Source of the DNA: an uncultured Ruminiclostridium sp. | GTDB lineage: Bacteria; Bacillota; Clostridia; Oscillospirales; Ruminococcaceae | Length of the DNA stretch: 20,529 nt | Direction of reading: 5' to 3' | Assembly (NCBI GenBank): GCA_934462775.1 | Contig: CAKSIR010000027.1 | Coordinates: 1-20,529 of the forward strand | Shown: positions 7,101-14,944 of the stretch, piece by piece | How the letters are laid out: each line of letters starts with the position of its first letter | Numbering within the stretch: the stretch's first letter is position 1 | The notes under the pieces: generated by a model | Database searches by the model: none | Told to the model about the DNA's origin: nothing | The model's input: only the letters and a program-made list of their open reading frames with translations | Translations under genes and position numbers: made by a program

Positions 7101-9941
7101 AGCTGGAAGAAAAACGAGCAGAAGTGGTTCCTGCCAAGGATAATCGGCGCAGGCAAGCTTGTTAAGGAGCTTGACCTTTATTCAAAGCAGCCGGGAAAAA
7201 TCACAAAGGAAAATATCGCCGAATACTATGGAAAGCTGTCCGACTGCAAGCGGCTGAAAGGTGCATTGTCAGGCGTAATCAATAACGAAATTTCTCTTTT
7301 CGGCGGCAAATGGATAGGCGAAAACAGCGACTTTGTTTCCCTTGATGAAGCGCTTTCCGCAACGGAAAAGCTCCGCGAAATAACGTCAGCAAATCCGCTG
7401 GCGAGAGCGGCTGCATTCGCTTACAGTGCAAACCCCAACGGCAAGGGAGTATTCGAAAACGGCAGGGAGCATTTCGCCGATTTCGGCAGGCTGCTTAACG
7501 ACCTTGCGACTGTTTATAAGGTAGACGCTGCGGCTGTTTGCGGCAGCGGCAGCTGCTTTGACGCCCTTGCGGAGCAGGCTGAAAAATGGCTTGGCGGAAT
7601 TTCCGCCCTCAAGGATTACACCGTCCTGAACAACAGCATTGACGCTCTGCGGAGAAACGGACTTTCCGCAGTTGCCGACGCCTATGAAAACGGCAGTCTT
7701 TCCGAAGGAAATATGGAAAGCGCATACGACCGCGAAATCAGCCGCGCAATAATCGGCAGCATTGTGAATACCGTTCCCGAATTGCAGCAGTTCCAGGGCG
7801 CACAGTTTGAGGATACAATCGAAAAATACCGCCTTACGACCGCTCAGTTTGAGGAGTACACCATCAAGGAGCTTGTGTCTGCGCTCAGCGCAAAAATTCC
7901 CGACACCTCCGCTGCGGGAGCAGGCTCCTCGGAGCTTAATATTCTCCAAAAGGCAATCAAAAGCGGCGGCAGAAATATGCCGATACGCAAGCTTTTCGAC
8001 AGCATACCGAACCTGCTTCGCAGAATATGCCCGTGTATGCTGATGAGCCCGATTTCTGTTGCGCAGTACATTGACCCGTCATTCCCGAAATTTGACCTTG
8101 TTGTATTTGACGAGGCGTCGCAGCTGCCTACCTGCGAGGCGGTGGGAGCAATTGCCCGAGGCGAAAATGTGGTTGTTGTAGGCGACCCGAAACAGCTGCC
8201 GCCGACCAGCTTCTTCTCCGCAAATCAGATTGACGACGAGAATTACGACAAGGAGGATCTGGAAAGCGTGCTTGACGACTGTCTGGCGCTGTCAATGCCT
8301 CAGAAGCACCTGCTGTGGCACTACCGTTCCCGCCACGAAAGCCTTATTGCATACAGCAACGCAAAATATTACGACAACAAGCTGATGACGTTCCCGTCAC
8401 CTGACGACCTTGTTTCTAAGGTAAAGTGGTTCAACGTCGAGGGCTATTACGACAAGGGCGGCAGCAAGCAGAACAAGGCGGAGGGAGAGGCGATAATCGC
8501 GGAAATCGTCCGCCGTCTGTCTGATGAAAAGCTGAGAAAGCAGAGTATCGGCGTGGTTACGTTCAGCCTTGTTCAGCAGAATCTCATAGACGATATGCTT
8601 GCGGACGAGTTCATGAAAAATCCGCAGCTTGAACAGTGGGCAAACGAAATGTATGAGCCGATTTTCGTCAAGAACCTTGAAAATGTTCAGGGCGACGAAC
8701 GTGACGTTATCCTGTTCTCAATCGGTTACGGTCCTGACAAAAACGGCAATGTTTCAATGAACTTCGGACCTGTGAACCGTGACGGCGGCTGGCGCAGGCT
8801 TAACGTTGCAATCTCAAGAGCAAGGCGTGAAATGCAGGTTTACTCCGTAATCCGTCCCGATCAGATTGACCTTAACAGAACACGCTCGGACGGCGTTGCG
8901 GGCTTAAAAGGATTCCTTGAATTTGCGGCTAAGGGAAATGCGGCGCTTGCAGCCCGCACCGTAAGCGCCGCCGCGGAAAACGACGACTTTGAAAAAATTG
9001 TGGCGGCGGAAATCGAGAAGCTTGGCTACAAGGTAAGGAACAATATCGGCTGCTCGGAATACAAGGTTGACATCGGCGTTGTAAATCCCGAAAAAGAGGA
9101 CGCTTACGTTCTGGGCGTTATGTGCCACGGAAGAAAGCACATTGACACAACCACCGCCCGCGACCGCAACATTCTCCAGCCGTCAGTGCTTAAGGGTCTT
9201 GGCTGGAAAATCAGCAACGTGTGGATTTTGGATTGGCTTGACAATAAGCAGAAAGTCATTGACAAGCTGAAGCGCGACATTGAGCAGGCGATTGCCGAAC
9301 AGGACAGTCCCAAGGAGGAGCCTGCTGCTGCAAAGCCCGAAAGAGTGCTGAATTTTGAGCGCGAGAAAACCCTTTCGGCAAAGGACAAATGCACGAAATA
9401 CATATCCTGTCCCGTTCAGCAGCTCGGCGCGGCAGAGCAGTTCTATGAAGCATCCGCCCGTCCTGCAATGATAAAGCTGATGCGGAGCATTATCGAAGCC
9501 GAGGCTCCGATAAGCCGCAGGGCGCTGCTAAAAAAGGTGCTTTCAGCATGGGGAATCACCCGCAGCGGAAGCCGCGTTGAAAAGGTGTTTGACGAGGTTA
9601 TTACCGTTGCCTGCGGCAATGTGAACAGCTCCAACGGTTCTGTTTTTTACTGGCAGGAAAACCAGATTCCTGCTGCATACAGCTCCTGCCGAGTTCCCGA
9701 CAGCGACAGTGAAAAGCGTTCAATGGACGACATCTGCGCCGAGGAAATTGCTGCGGGAATAGCGCTTGTGCTTGAAAATCAGGTTAGTATGCTGAAAAGC
9801 GACCTTATCCGCGAAACGGCAAAGCTGTTCGGTTACACAAGAACAGGCGGAGTGATTGAAACCTCTATCGGAAACGGAATAGACTATGCTGCAAATGCAG
9901 GAAAAATCAGCGTTACCGATGAACGAATTGCAATGGCGTAA
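4173..9941 (+). CDS. giant transglutaminase-like/DUF4011/SF1 helicase/DUF3320 protein
   Basis: A 1922-residue multidomain protein. Residues ~10-115 look like a beta-rich domain. Residues ~120-290 match a transglutaminase/cysteine-protease-like fold: Cys218 in GTCIDLA, His244 in GHAFAGFW, Glu282 in VVECTD. DUF4011 begins near Trp379 (WERKLLDLSLRNSLLNF). The SF1 helicase has Walker A HGPPGTGKSQ (Lys692), Walker B VVFDEASQ (Asp1313/Glu1314), GDPKQLPP at 1337, WHYRSR at 1382 and the motif VI region AISRARRE near 1546, with a ~500-residue helical insertion after motif Ia. A Vsr/MTES_1575-like nuclease follows (~1610-1740), then DUF3320 (~1760-1920). Related proteins occur in anti-phage loci; helicase-nuclease action on DNA is inference. 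AGGAGG supports the start. The gene is alone, between its own promoter and a terminator. Confidence 0.9.
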   Translation: MQKILVGGEMNSVINFAMQQNYVPVFRSLLITNKSEETLENVTFRITFEPDFAHTFETVIPRLMPSEAFELSPVRIVLKPEYLASLTEKMNGSALIEAFCGDECVFSERQETELLAYDEWTGYLIMPEIIAAFVTPNHPKISEVLGKASMYLKKWCGSPSITGYQTKNPNIVKQQAAAVYAALQELNIAYAMPPASYEKIGQRLRLPDAVMDQKCGTCIDLALLYCACLERMGINPLIIFTKGHAFAGFWLEEETFAECFEDDISAITKRIAHGIDKLCVVECTDFTAGSSTDFDHAEKHAVDNLENPADFAMAVDIMRCRGSGIRPIPSRVYENGNFSVIDYGKRRKDEITNAPQREIDLALHGASSEEQEVTKQAIWERKLLDLSLRNSLLNFRPTSSVVQLITADLGVLEDEISRGEDFKIMPAPTDFAIALSDSKIYEIENEKDLITTIAESEFKSKRLRTFLKESELEKTLKKLHRQSKVSLEENGANTLYLALGFLRWFETDKSEKPRFAPLVLIPVDIVRKIQDRSYTVRIRDEEPQMNITLLEMLRQDYGVSISGLNPLPQDESGIDLPLVFNTVRQGVMSKKHWDILEYAFLGQFSFSQFIMWNDIRNRSDDLKKNKVVSSLIAGKMEWEPLQLQMSAKDLDSKLAPVSMAIPTSTDSSQLAAIYEAANGQSFVLHGPPGTGKSQTITNLIANALYQGKSVLFVAEKMAALSVVQNRLAKIGLDPFCLELHSNKAQKRAVLQQLENTLNVGHVKSAEEYGAAAEKLLALRRELNSTMEEIHKKRDCGMSLYEAIVLYEKNDANKDRFSFDSSVVSQMSSASYALWKELIQKTASAGNEIGGYADSPYKNYRCLEYSMDIRSGFEQLCGRLKSLAETCGNDYDELIKTLSLDAKPTLADYSAVVSIVTALNETPNYLPNALSDPDFEAKKPSLKQLIANGNSYKQLYSQLSSEFEQSVFDFDPDTAILSWKKNEQKWFLPRIIGAGKLVKELDLYSKQPGKITKENIAEYYGKLSDCKRLKGALSGVINNEISLFGGKWIGENSDFVSLDEALSATEKLREITSANPLARAAAFAYSANPNGKGVFENGREHFADFGRLLNDLATVYKVDAAAVCGSGSCFDALAEQAEKWLGGISALKDYTVLNNSIDALRRNGLSAVADAYENGSLSEGNMESAYDREISRAIIGSIVNTVPELQQFQGAQFEDTIEKYRLTTAQFEEYTIKELVSALSAKIPDTSAAGAGSSELNILQKAIKSGGRNMPIRKLFDSIPNLLRRICPCMLMSPISVAQYIDPSFPKFDLVVFDEASQLPTCEAVGAIARGENVVVVGDPKQLPPTSFFSANQIDDENYDKEDLESVLDDCLALSMPQKHLLWHYRSRHESLIAYSNAKYYDNKLMTFPSPDDLVSKVKWFNVEGYYDKGGSKQNKAEGEAIIAEIVRRLSDEKLRKQSIGVVTFSLVQQNLIDDMLADEFMKNPQLEQWANEMYEPIFVKNLENVQGDERDVILFSIGYGPDKNGNVSMNFGPVNRDGGWRRLNVAISRARREMQVYSVIRPDQIDLNRTRSDGVAGLKGFLEFAAKGNAALAARTVSAAAENDDFEKIVAAEIEKLGYKVRNNIGCSEYKVDIGVVNPEKEDAYVLGVMCHGRKHIDTTTARDRNILQPSVLKGLGWKISNVWILDWLDNKQKVIDKLKRDIEQAIAEQDSPKEEPAAAKPERVLNFEREKTLSAKDKCTKYISCPVQQLGAAEQFYEASARPAMIKLMRSIIEAEAPISRRALLKKVLSAWGITRSGSRVEKVFDEVITVACGNVNSSNGSVFYWQENQIPAAYSSCRVPDSDSEKRSMDDICAEEIAAGIALVLENQVSMLKSDLIRETAKLFGYTRTGGVIETSIGNGIDYAANAGKISVTDERIAMA

Positions 9942-9955
9942 AGGAATTGACGCAG

Positions 9956-9987
9956 AAAAGAGCCTCACGATGTGTGAGGCTCTTTTT
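9956..9987. terminator. bidirectional terminator
   Basis: A 10-bp perfect stem (9959-9968 with 9974-9983, AGAGCCTCAC arm) has TTTTT on the plus side and, read on the minus strand, TTTT. It can end both the helicase gene and the convergent ABC operon. Confidence 0.93.
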
Positions 9988-9997
9988 GCGTATATTT

Positions 9998-11806
9998 TTA
10001 TGTATAATACTGCGCCTGTGCCGCGAACATTTCCGCATAAATGCCGTTTTCTATGTTTACAAGCTGTTCGTGAGTTCCGTATTCCTTGATTATTCCGTCT
10101 GAGAACACTGCAATTTTATCGCAGAACTTGCAGGAAGAAAGTCGGTGAGAAATATATACCGCCGTTTTTCCGCCTACCAGCTTATCGAACTGGCGATAAA
10201 TATCATACTCTGCAATAGGGTCGAGGGCGGCTGTCGGTTCGTCAAGAATTACCACGGGAGCGTCTTTGTAAAGCGCTCTTGCAATGGCGATTTTCTGCTG
10301 TTCGCCGCCGCTGGGTTCAATTCCGTCCTCCAAAAACTGCTTGAACAGAACAGTGTCAACGCCCTTTTCAAGGGTATTGAGCTTGTCCTCCAGTCCCACA
10401 AGGGTTGTAAGCTGCTGAACGCGTTCCCTTACGCCGTCATTCTCGGCTTGGTCAGCCGCAATATTTTCAAGAATCGAAAAGGCAAACAGCTTGAAATCCT
10501 GGAATACGACCGAGAAAATTTTGGTGTATTCCTCAAAGTTGTAGTCCTTGATGTTTCTGCCGTCAAGGAGAATTTCGCCGTCGGTCACATCGTAAAGCCT
10601 GCACAAAAGCTTGATAAAGGTGGTTTTGCCTGCACCGTTCAGCCCCACAACCGACAGGTGTTCGCCGCTGTGCAGCGTAACTGAAACGCCGTTCAGAATA
10701 TACTTTTCGGTGTTAGGATACTTGAAGTAAACGTTGCGGAATTCAATAGTGTGTTCCTTGTTCTCGGGCTTTGCGGTGCCTTGTGGAATGTAGGGCGGAT
10801 AGTTCATGAACAGAATATATTCTCTTGCGTAGGAGCAGCACTTGACAATTTCCTGATAGCCGTAGATGATGTCCTGAAGGGCAAATGTGAACGTGCCTGA
10901 GGCTGATGAAAACTTGGAGAAATCGCCCAGTGTGATAAGTCCGCTAAGAACAAGCCAGCCAAGGTAGAAGTGGTTCACGCCGTCGCGAATTGCGCCCACA
11001 GTTACGTCGATTTCCGAGTTGGGCAGCTGCTTCATGGAAAGGTTCTGCCAGTTTTTAACCATAACGTCGGACTGCTCCGTGCCTTTGCTCAGCATCATTT
11101 TTATTGCCTTGTACAGTCTTATGTCCTTGCCGAAACGGAAGTCGGACAGCTGAAACAGCGTATAGCCAAAAATGCGGTTTGTTTTGGACAGGTTCTTGTA
11201 GTTTTCAATCTCGATTTTGTTGTTTTTATTGTTGAGGCAGGAAGTGATTATCAGCACGATTACCGCAACAAGCAGCATCAGCGGAGCGCCTGTTACCAGC
11301 ACTGCCGCCACGCCTATCAGCTTCGTTATGCCTGTGATAATGCGCTGAAATTGGGAGCAGATTCCGTGAACGCCGCCGGAATACCACTGCATACCCTGTT
11401 TTGCTTTTTCAACCTGGTCGAGGGCGTCCTTGTTTTCGGTGAGGGCGTAGTCCATTTCCATTGCGCGCTTTGCAAGCTCAACGTTGAAGTAGTTTTCAAA
11501 GCTGTCAGCGTACTTTTCCATATTGACATAGCAAAGGCTGCCAAGCAGGTCGAGCAGCACGTTTCCCACAACGGTAAGCACTGTGTAGATTATGATGTTC
11601 TTGATGTTCTGCGTTGTGACAAGCTCGTCGATTATCATGGCGGGCAGGAAAATGTTGATAAAGGGCAGGGAGGTATTTATTATAATGCTCAGTCCCATCA
11701 GCACGAAATATCCCGGCTTATATTTTGCGGCGGCAGGCAGGAAGTATTTCAGCGTCTGCTTGACTATCTGAAGTCCGCTTTCCTTTTTATTCTTCTTTTC
11801 AGCCAT
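9998..11806 (-). CDS. ABC exporter half-transporter, second subunit
   Basis: A 602-residue fused permease-ATPase of the ABC exporter type: an N-terminal membrane domain of about six helices (first near residues 25-55), then the nucleotide-binding domain. Walker A is GLNGAGKTT with Lys394, the signature is PSGGEQQ around Ser499 (Pro in place of the usual Leu), Walker B is VILDEP with Asp522/Glu523, and the switch His is His554 in ISHR. The start at 11806 has AGGAGG about 9 bases upstream and overlaps the end of the preceding ABC gene by 8 bp, so translation is likely coupled and the two subunits probably form a heterodimer. The frame extends upstream to 11890, but only inside the other gene. 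No leader peptidase domain is present. Cargo unknown: peptide, lipid or drug. Confidence 0.9.
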   Translation of the reverse strand: MAEKKNKKESGLQIVKQTLKYFLPAAAKYKPGYFVLMGLSIIINTSLPFINIFLPAMIIDELVTTQNIKNIIIYTVLTVVGNVLLDLLGSLCYVNMEKYADSFENYFNVELAKRAMEMDYALTENKDALDQVEKAKQGMQWYSGGVHGICSQFQRIITGITKLIGVAAVLVTGAPLMLLVAVIVLIITSCLNNKNNKIEIENYKNLSKTNRIFGYTLFQLSDFRFGKDIRLYKAIKMMLSKGTEQSDVMVKNWQNLSMKQLPNSEIDVTVGAIRDGVNHFYLGWLVLSGLITLGDFSKFSSASGTFTFALQDIIYGYQEIVKCCSYAREYILFMNYPPYIPQGTAKPENKEHTIEFRNVYFKYPNTEKYILNGVSVTLHSGEHLSVVGLNGAGKTTFIKLLCRLYDVTDGEILLDGRNIKDYNFEEYTKIFSVVFQDFKLFAFSILENIAADQAENDGVRERVQQLTTLVGLEDKLNTLEKGVDTVLFKQFLEDGIEPSGGEQQKIAIARALYKDAPVVILDEPTAALDPIAEYDIYRQFDKLVGGKTAVYISHRLSSCKFCDKIAVFSDGIIKEYGTHEQLVNIENGIYAEMFAAQAQYYT

Positions 11807-13652
11807 TTGCAACCGCCTCCTCCTGGTAATACTGCGCCTGAACGTGGAACATTTCGGCGTATGCGCCGCCCTTTGCAAGCAGCTCGTCATGGGTTCCGTA
11901 TTCCACCATTTCTCCCTCCTTGAACATTGCTATGCTGTCGCAGAAGCGGGTGGAGGAAAGTCGGTGCGAAATGTAAACGGCGGACTTTTCGCCGATAAGC
12001 TTGTCAAAGTCATTGTACAGCTTGTATTCGGCAAGTGCGTCAAGGGCGGCGGTAGGTTCGTCAAGCACAACCACCGGCGCGTTCTTGTAAAGCGCTCTTG
12101 CAAGGGCAAGCTTCTGCTTTTCGCCGCCCGAAAGGTCAACGCCGTCGTCGTAGATAACCTTCAGCAGCTCGGTGTCAACGCCGTCGGGCAGGGATTTCAG
12201 CTTTTCCTCCATTCCCGAAAGGATAAGACAGCGTTCAGCCTTTTCCTTGTCGGTGTTTTCAGGCTCTTTCATTGAAACGTTTTCGCTCATTGGGAAAGCA
12301 AAAATTTCAACGTTCTGGAAAACAGGGGAGAACAGGTCGTAGTAATCATCGCGCCTGAATTTGCGTATATCGGTTCCGTTGAGGAGGATTCTGCCCTCCG
12401 TTACGTCGTAAAGCCTTAACAGCAGCTTAATAAACGTGGTTTTTCCTGCGCCGTTAAGACCGACCACCGCAAGTCTTTGACCCGCTTCAATAGTCAGGTT
12501 CAGATTTTTAAGAGCATAGCTTTCCTGACCGCTGTATTTGAACGATACGTTTTCAAAGGTGAAAACGTACTTGTCGCTTTTAGGAATATCAATGCAGCCG
12601 CTTTCGTCGTCGTCAGGGTATTCAACGAAGGTTCTGAAATCGTTGACCTGCATGGAGTTGAAGCGTGTGTCGGCAAGGCTGTTCAGCAGCTCGGAAAGGG
12701 TGTTGGAAAATGTTCTGATCGAGCCTAAATACAGCGTGAAATCGCCGATTGACATTCCGTTTGCGATAACGCAGTAAATCAGCCACGCGTACAGTACGCC
12801 CTCCTGCAAAAGGAAAATTCCGTGAGAAAAAAAGGAGTTCGCAATCCAGTAGTTCTTGGATTTAACCATGTAGCCGTGTTTTTCGCCGCAAACTTCCTTA
12901 TGCTTTTTGTTGAGCCAGTCTGCAAGTCCGAAAAGACGTATGTCCTTTGCAAAGGCAAAGTTGGTTGACATATTTTCCATGTAGCTGATTTTGCGCCAGC
13001 CGGGAGCCATTTTGTCCCATGTTTCCTTTTTGTCGGTGCGCTTTGTGTAGTCGAAGAAAAGGAACTGCAAAAAGGCAAGCGCCAGCATAATCAGCACAAG
13101 TATAGGATTCAGCGTGCAGATAATGGCTACTGAGGCGGTAATCTTTACAAAGGCTGCCATAAACGAGCTAAGGCTGCGGATAAGCCCCTCAACGCCCTGG
13201 TCGTTGTTGCCTGTTGCGTTCATTGCCTTCTGCATATAGTCGAGAACCTTAGGCGTTTCAAGCTGTTCATACTTCATCGACATTGCCTTTGCCATGCGCT
13301 GTGTAATGAATCTGAAACGGACATACACGAATTTGTACCACATTTTTGAGCTGCAGAAAGCCTGGGCGCCCATCATAATGATTTCAACCGCCGTTGTTCC
13401 CAGCACCAGCTGCAAAAGCGGCATTAAATCAGATGTGTTTCCCGTTTGCAGCGCCGTCTGGATGTAGTCCAGTATGTACTTGGCTATAATCGTCCACATA
13501 AGCGACATTGCCGCCGAGGTAAATGAAAACAGAATCATATAGAAAAGCAGTGATTTCTGATATTTCACTATGCCTTTCAAAACGTAAGCCATGTTTTGGA
13601 ACAGATTGTAATTTTTTACATTAGGGTCTGTGTTTTTGTCTTTTTTCTTCAT
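11799..13652 (-). CDS. ABC exporter half-transporter, first subunit
   Basis: A 617-residue membrane-ATPase fusion, partner of the next gene. The N-terminus is charged (MKKKDKNTD), followed by a six-helix exporter domain whose first segment is at about residues 35-60. The ATPase carries GLNGAGKTT (Lys404), LSGGEKQ (Ser508), VVLDEPTAALD (Asp531/Glu532) and ISHR (His563). All catalytic residues look intact, so unlike many heterodimeric exporters neither subunit shows an obvious loss of the Walker B Glu or switch His. I start at 13652, with GGGAG 8 bases upstream; the longer frame to 13793 runs through the promoter. No precursor peptide, regulator or immunity gene is adjacent, so the cargo cannot be inferred. 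Confidence 0.9.
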   Translation of the reverse strand: MKKKDKNTDPNVKNYNLFQNMAYVLKGIVKYQKSLLFYMILFSFTSAAMSLMWTIIAKYILDYIQTALQTGNTSDLMPLLQLVLGTTAVEIIMMGAQAFCSSKMWYKFVYVRFRFITQRMAKAMSMKYEQLETPKVLDYMQKAMNATGNNDQGVEGLIRSLSSFMAAFVKITASVAIICTLNPILVLIMLALAFLQFLFFDYTKRTDKKETWDKMAPGWRKISYMENMSTNFAFAKDIRLFGLADWLNKKHKEVCGEKHGYMVKSKNYWIANSFFSHGIFLLQEGVLYAWLIYCVIANGMSIGDFTLYLGSIRTFSNTLSELLNSLADTRFNSMQVNDFRTFVEYPDDDESGCIDIPKSDKYVFTFENVSFKYSGQESYALKNLNLTIEAGQRLAVVGLNGAGKTTFIKLLLRLYDVTEGRILLNGTDIRKFRRDDYYDLFSPVFQNVEIFAFPMSENVSMKEPENTDKEKAERCLILSGMEEKLKSLPDGVDTELLKVIYDDGVDLSGGEKQKLALARALYKNAPVVVLDEPTAALDALAEYKLYNDFDKLIGEKSAVYISHRLSSTRFCDSIAMFKEGEMVEYGTHDELLAKGGAYAEMFHVQAQYYQEEAVANG

Positions 13653-13963
13653 GTCCTTCTCTCCCGCAGTTGATGTGAATATCATAGCATATTTTCTTGT
13701 TTTATGCAAGCAACTTTTGGTTGCGGAATGCCAATTCAGGCTTGAAAGCGTGTGAATTTTCGGCGTCAAAAACCGCCTGCGTTTGATATGCACCTCCTGA
13801 ATGTCTGACTTTTGGGGTACATATCATTTTGCAGACGGCAAAATTCATATAGCTTTTCTATCCTTTAGCTTCAGCGCCGCTCCTTAACGCGGTCAAGGGC
13901 AGTTCCGTATATCAACGCGAGCGATGTGCCGAAATCCGTTCATGTCACGCAGTTCGTCCGTTT
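13653..13963. other. intergenic region, 311 bp
   Basis: Contains the ABC promoter at its left end. The rest (about 13710-13963) has coding-like base composition but stops in all frames. A 22-codon minus-strand stretch at 13871-13939, ending DRVKERR and stop, could be the tail of a decayed gene. No terminator-like hairpin with a T run was found after the amidohydrolase gene. Confidence 0.5.
13681..13709 (-). promoter_or_regulatory. promoter for ABC exporter operon
   Basis: TTGCAT (13704-13709), 17-bp spacer ending in TGC, TATGAT (13681-13686), about 28 bases upstream of the chosen start at 13652. This position argues against the longer 664-residue reading. Confidence 0.78.
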
Positions 13964-14479
13964 TCAGTCCTCGTAATTCACAATATTTATAAGCATACTT
14001 TTCATTGTATCAAGTCCGCATTTGCCGCCTGCGACTGCCTTTGCGTCAACGGTTATCACGCAGCAGGGCAGCGCTGTGCGGACAAGTACGGCGTTGCTGA
14101 TAACGCATATATCCGTAACCACTCCGCACAGCTCCACCGAGTCAAAGCTGTTTTTGCAGAGGTAGTCGTACAGCTTGCCGCTGCCAAAGGTGCTTTTGCA
14201 GAAATATTTGTCGCTGTCTTTTTTCAGCGTCTTTACTCTGCCGTAAAGCTGCCAGCCGTCGCTGTTCTTTTTGCAGTGCATGGGCAGCTTTCTGCCCTCG
14301 TCCGTTTCGGCGTAGTCATCGCCGTGAGTGTCCATGGTGAACGCTATTTCTGCGTTTTCAGCGCGGTATTGCTCAATTTTTTCGCAGATAATATCCTCAA
14401 TTTCAGCAGCGGCGGGAGAACCCAGTATTCCGCTTACAAAATCAGTCTGATAATCAACAACAATCAACAGTTTTTTCAT
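13964..14479 (-). CDS. isochorismatase-family cysteine hydrolase, nicotinamidase-like
   Basis: A 171-residue cytoplasmic hydrolase. The family's catalytic triad is visible: Asp9 in VVDYQTDF, Lys95 in CKSTFGS, and Cys125 in VVTDICV, with the cis-peptide Val-Thr just before it. MDTHGDDY at 49-56 supplies the Asp50 and His52 metal ligands typical of nicotinamidases, and PMHCKKNSDGW at 66-76 corresponds to the PxHC...GW region of that group. Nicotinamide deamidation for NAD recycling is therefore the best guess, though other small amides are possible. I start at 14479, where CGGAGG lies 5 bases upstream, rather than 6 codons earlier. It has its own promoter, and is separate from the spoVA operon upstream. 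Confidence 0.85.
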   Translation of the reverse strand: MKKLLIVVDYQTDFVSGILGSPAAAEIEDIICEKIEQYRAENAEIAFTMDTHGDDYAETDEGRKLPMHCKKNSDGWQLYGRVKTLKKDSDKYFCKSTFGSGKLYDYLCKNSFDSVELCGVVTDICVISNAVLVRTALPCCVITVDAKAVAGGKCGLDTMKSMLINIVNYED

Positions 14480-14503
14480 AATTACCTCCGTTTCCATAGC
14501 TTT

Positions 14504-14532
14504 ATTTTACTACAAAGGTCGGGGTAATGCAA
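14504..14532 (-). promoter_or_regulatory. promoter for amidohydrolase gene
   Basis: TTGCAT (14527-14532), 17-bp spacer, TAAAAT (14504-14509). It ends just downstream of the weak hairpin that follows spoVAE. Confidence 0.6.
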
Positions 14533-14538
14533 TATGCA

Positions 14539-14559
14539 GCGGACTGAAAATCAATCCGC
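14539..14559 (-). terminator. weak hairpin after spoVAE
   Basis: GCGGA pairs with TCCGC (14539-14543 with 14555-14559), possibly extended by a TGA/TCA inner pairing, only 4 bases beyond the spoVAE stop. It lacks a T run on the minus strand, so termination is doubtful. Confidence 0.3.
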
Positions 14560-14563
14560 GTAC

Positions 14564-14935
14564 TCAGCTTTGTTTATCTCCGCGCTTAAAGCACAGCGCA
14601 ACAATAAGTCCGAACACGATTGCGGCAGTAAGTCCTGCCGCGCAGGCGGAAAAACCGCCTGTGAACGCTCCTAAAAGTCCGTCCTCCGCAACGGCGATAC
14701 GGACGCCCTTTGACAGCAGGTAGCCGAAGCCCGTCAGTGGTACGGTTGCTCCTGCGCCCGCAAGGTCGACAAGCGGTTCGTATACGCCTATTCCCCCTAA
14801 AATTACGCCTGCCACAACGTACAGAACCAGTATCCGCGCGGGAGTAAGCTTTGTCAGGTCGATAAGCAGCTGTCCCACTAAGCACAGCGCGCCGCCTACA
14901 ACAAAAGCCCACACATATTCCATAAATATATCCAT
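14564..14935 (-). CDS. spoVAE: stage V sporulation protein AE
   Basis: A 123-residue inner-membrane protein, mostly hydrophobic, with about four membrane segments (residues ~7-25, 36-55, 62-80 and 90-115). The GAGATVPLTGFG stretch in the middle parallels GGAGTLVPITGFA in SpoVAC of the same operon, as expected for these related proteins. SpoVA proteins form the channel that loads dipicolinic acid with calcium into the forespore and releases it on germination. AAGGAG lies 4-5 bases before the ATG at 14935; a second ATG four codons on is less well placed. It is the last gene of the operon, starting 9 bases after the spoVAD stop. Confidence 0.93.
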   Translation of the reverse strand: MDIFMEYVWAFVVGGALCLVGQLLIDLTKLTPARILVLYVVAGVILGGIGVYEPLVDLAGAGATVPLTGFGYLLSKGVRIAVAEDGLLGAFTGGFSACAAGLTAAIVFGLIVALCFKRGDKQS

Positions 14936-14944
14936 AAAATCTCC

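Noticed and set aside
7386..7949. 187-codon minus-strand frame inside the helicase gene
   Set aside because: Antisense to well-conserved helicase coding sequence and lacking recognisable motifs.
10970..11923. 317-codon plus-strand open frame opposite the ABC genes
   Set aside because: It is fully antisense to clear ABC exporter sequence, has no family features and no suitable ribosome binding site; it is a shadow frame.
13871..13939. Decayed gene end on the minus strand (22 codons, ending DRVKERR)
   Set aside because: Too short to identify, no start or ribosome binding site; only mentioned as a possible relic.
13653..13963. Precursor peptide gene for the ABC exporter
   Set aside because: No small frame with ribosome binding site and a leader-like or double-glycine sequence was found.
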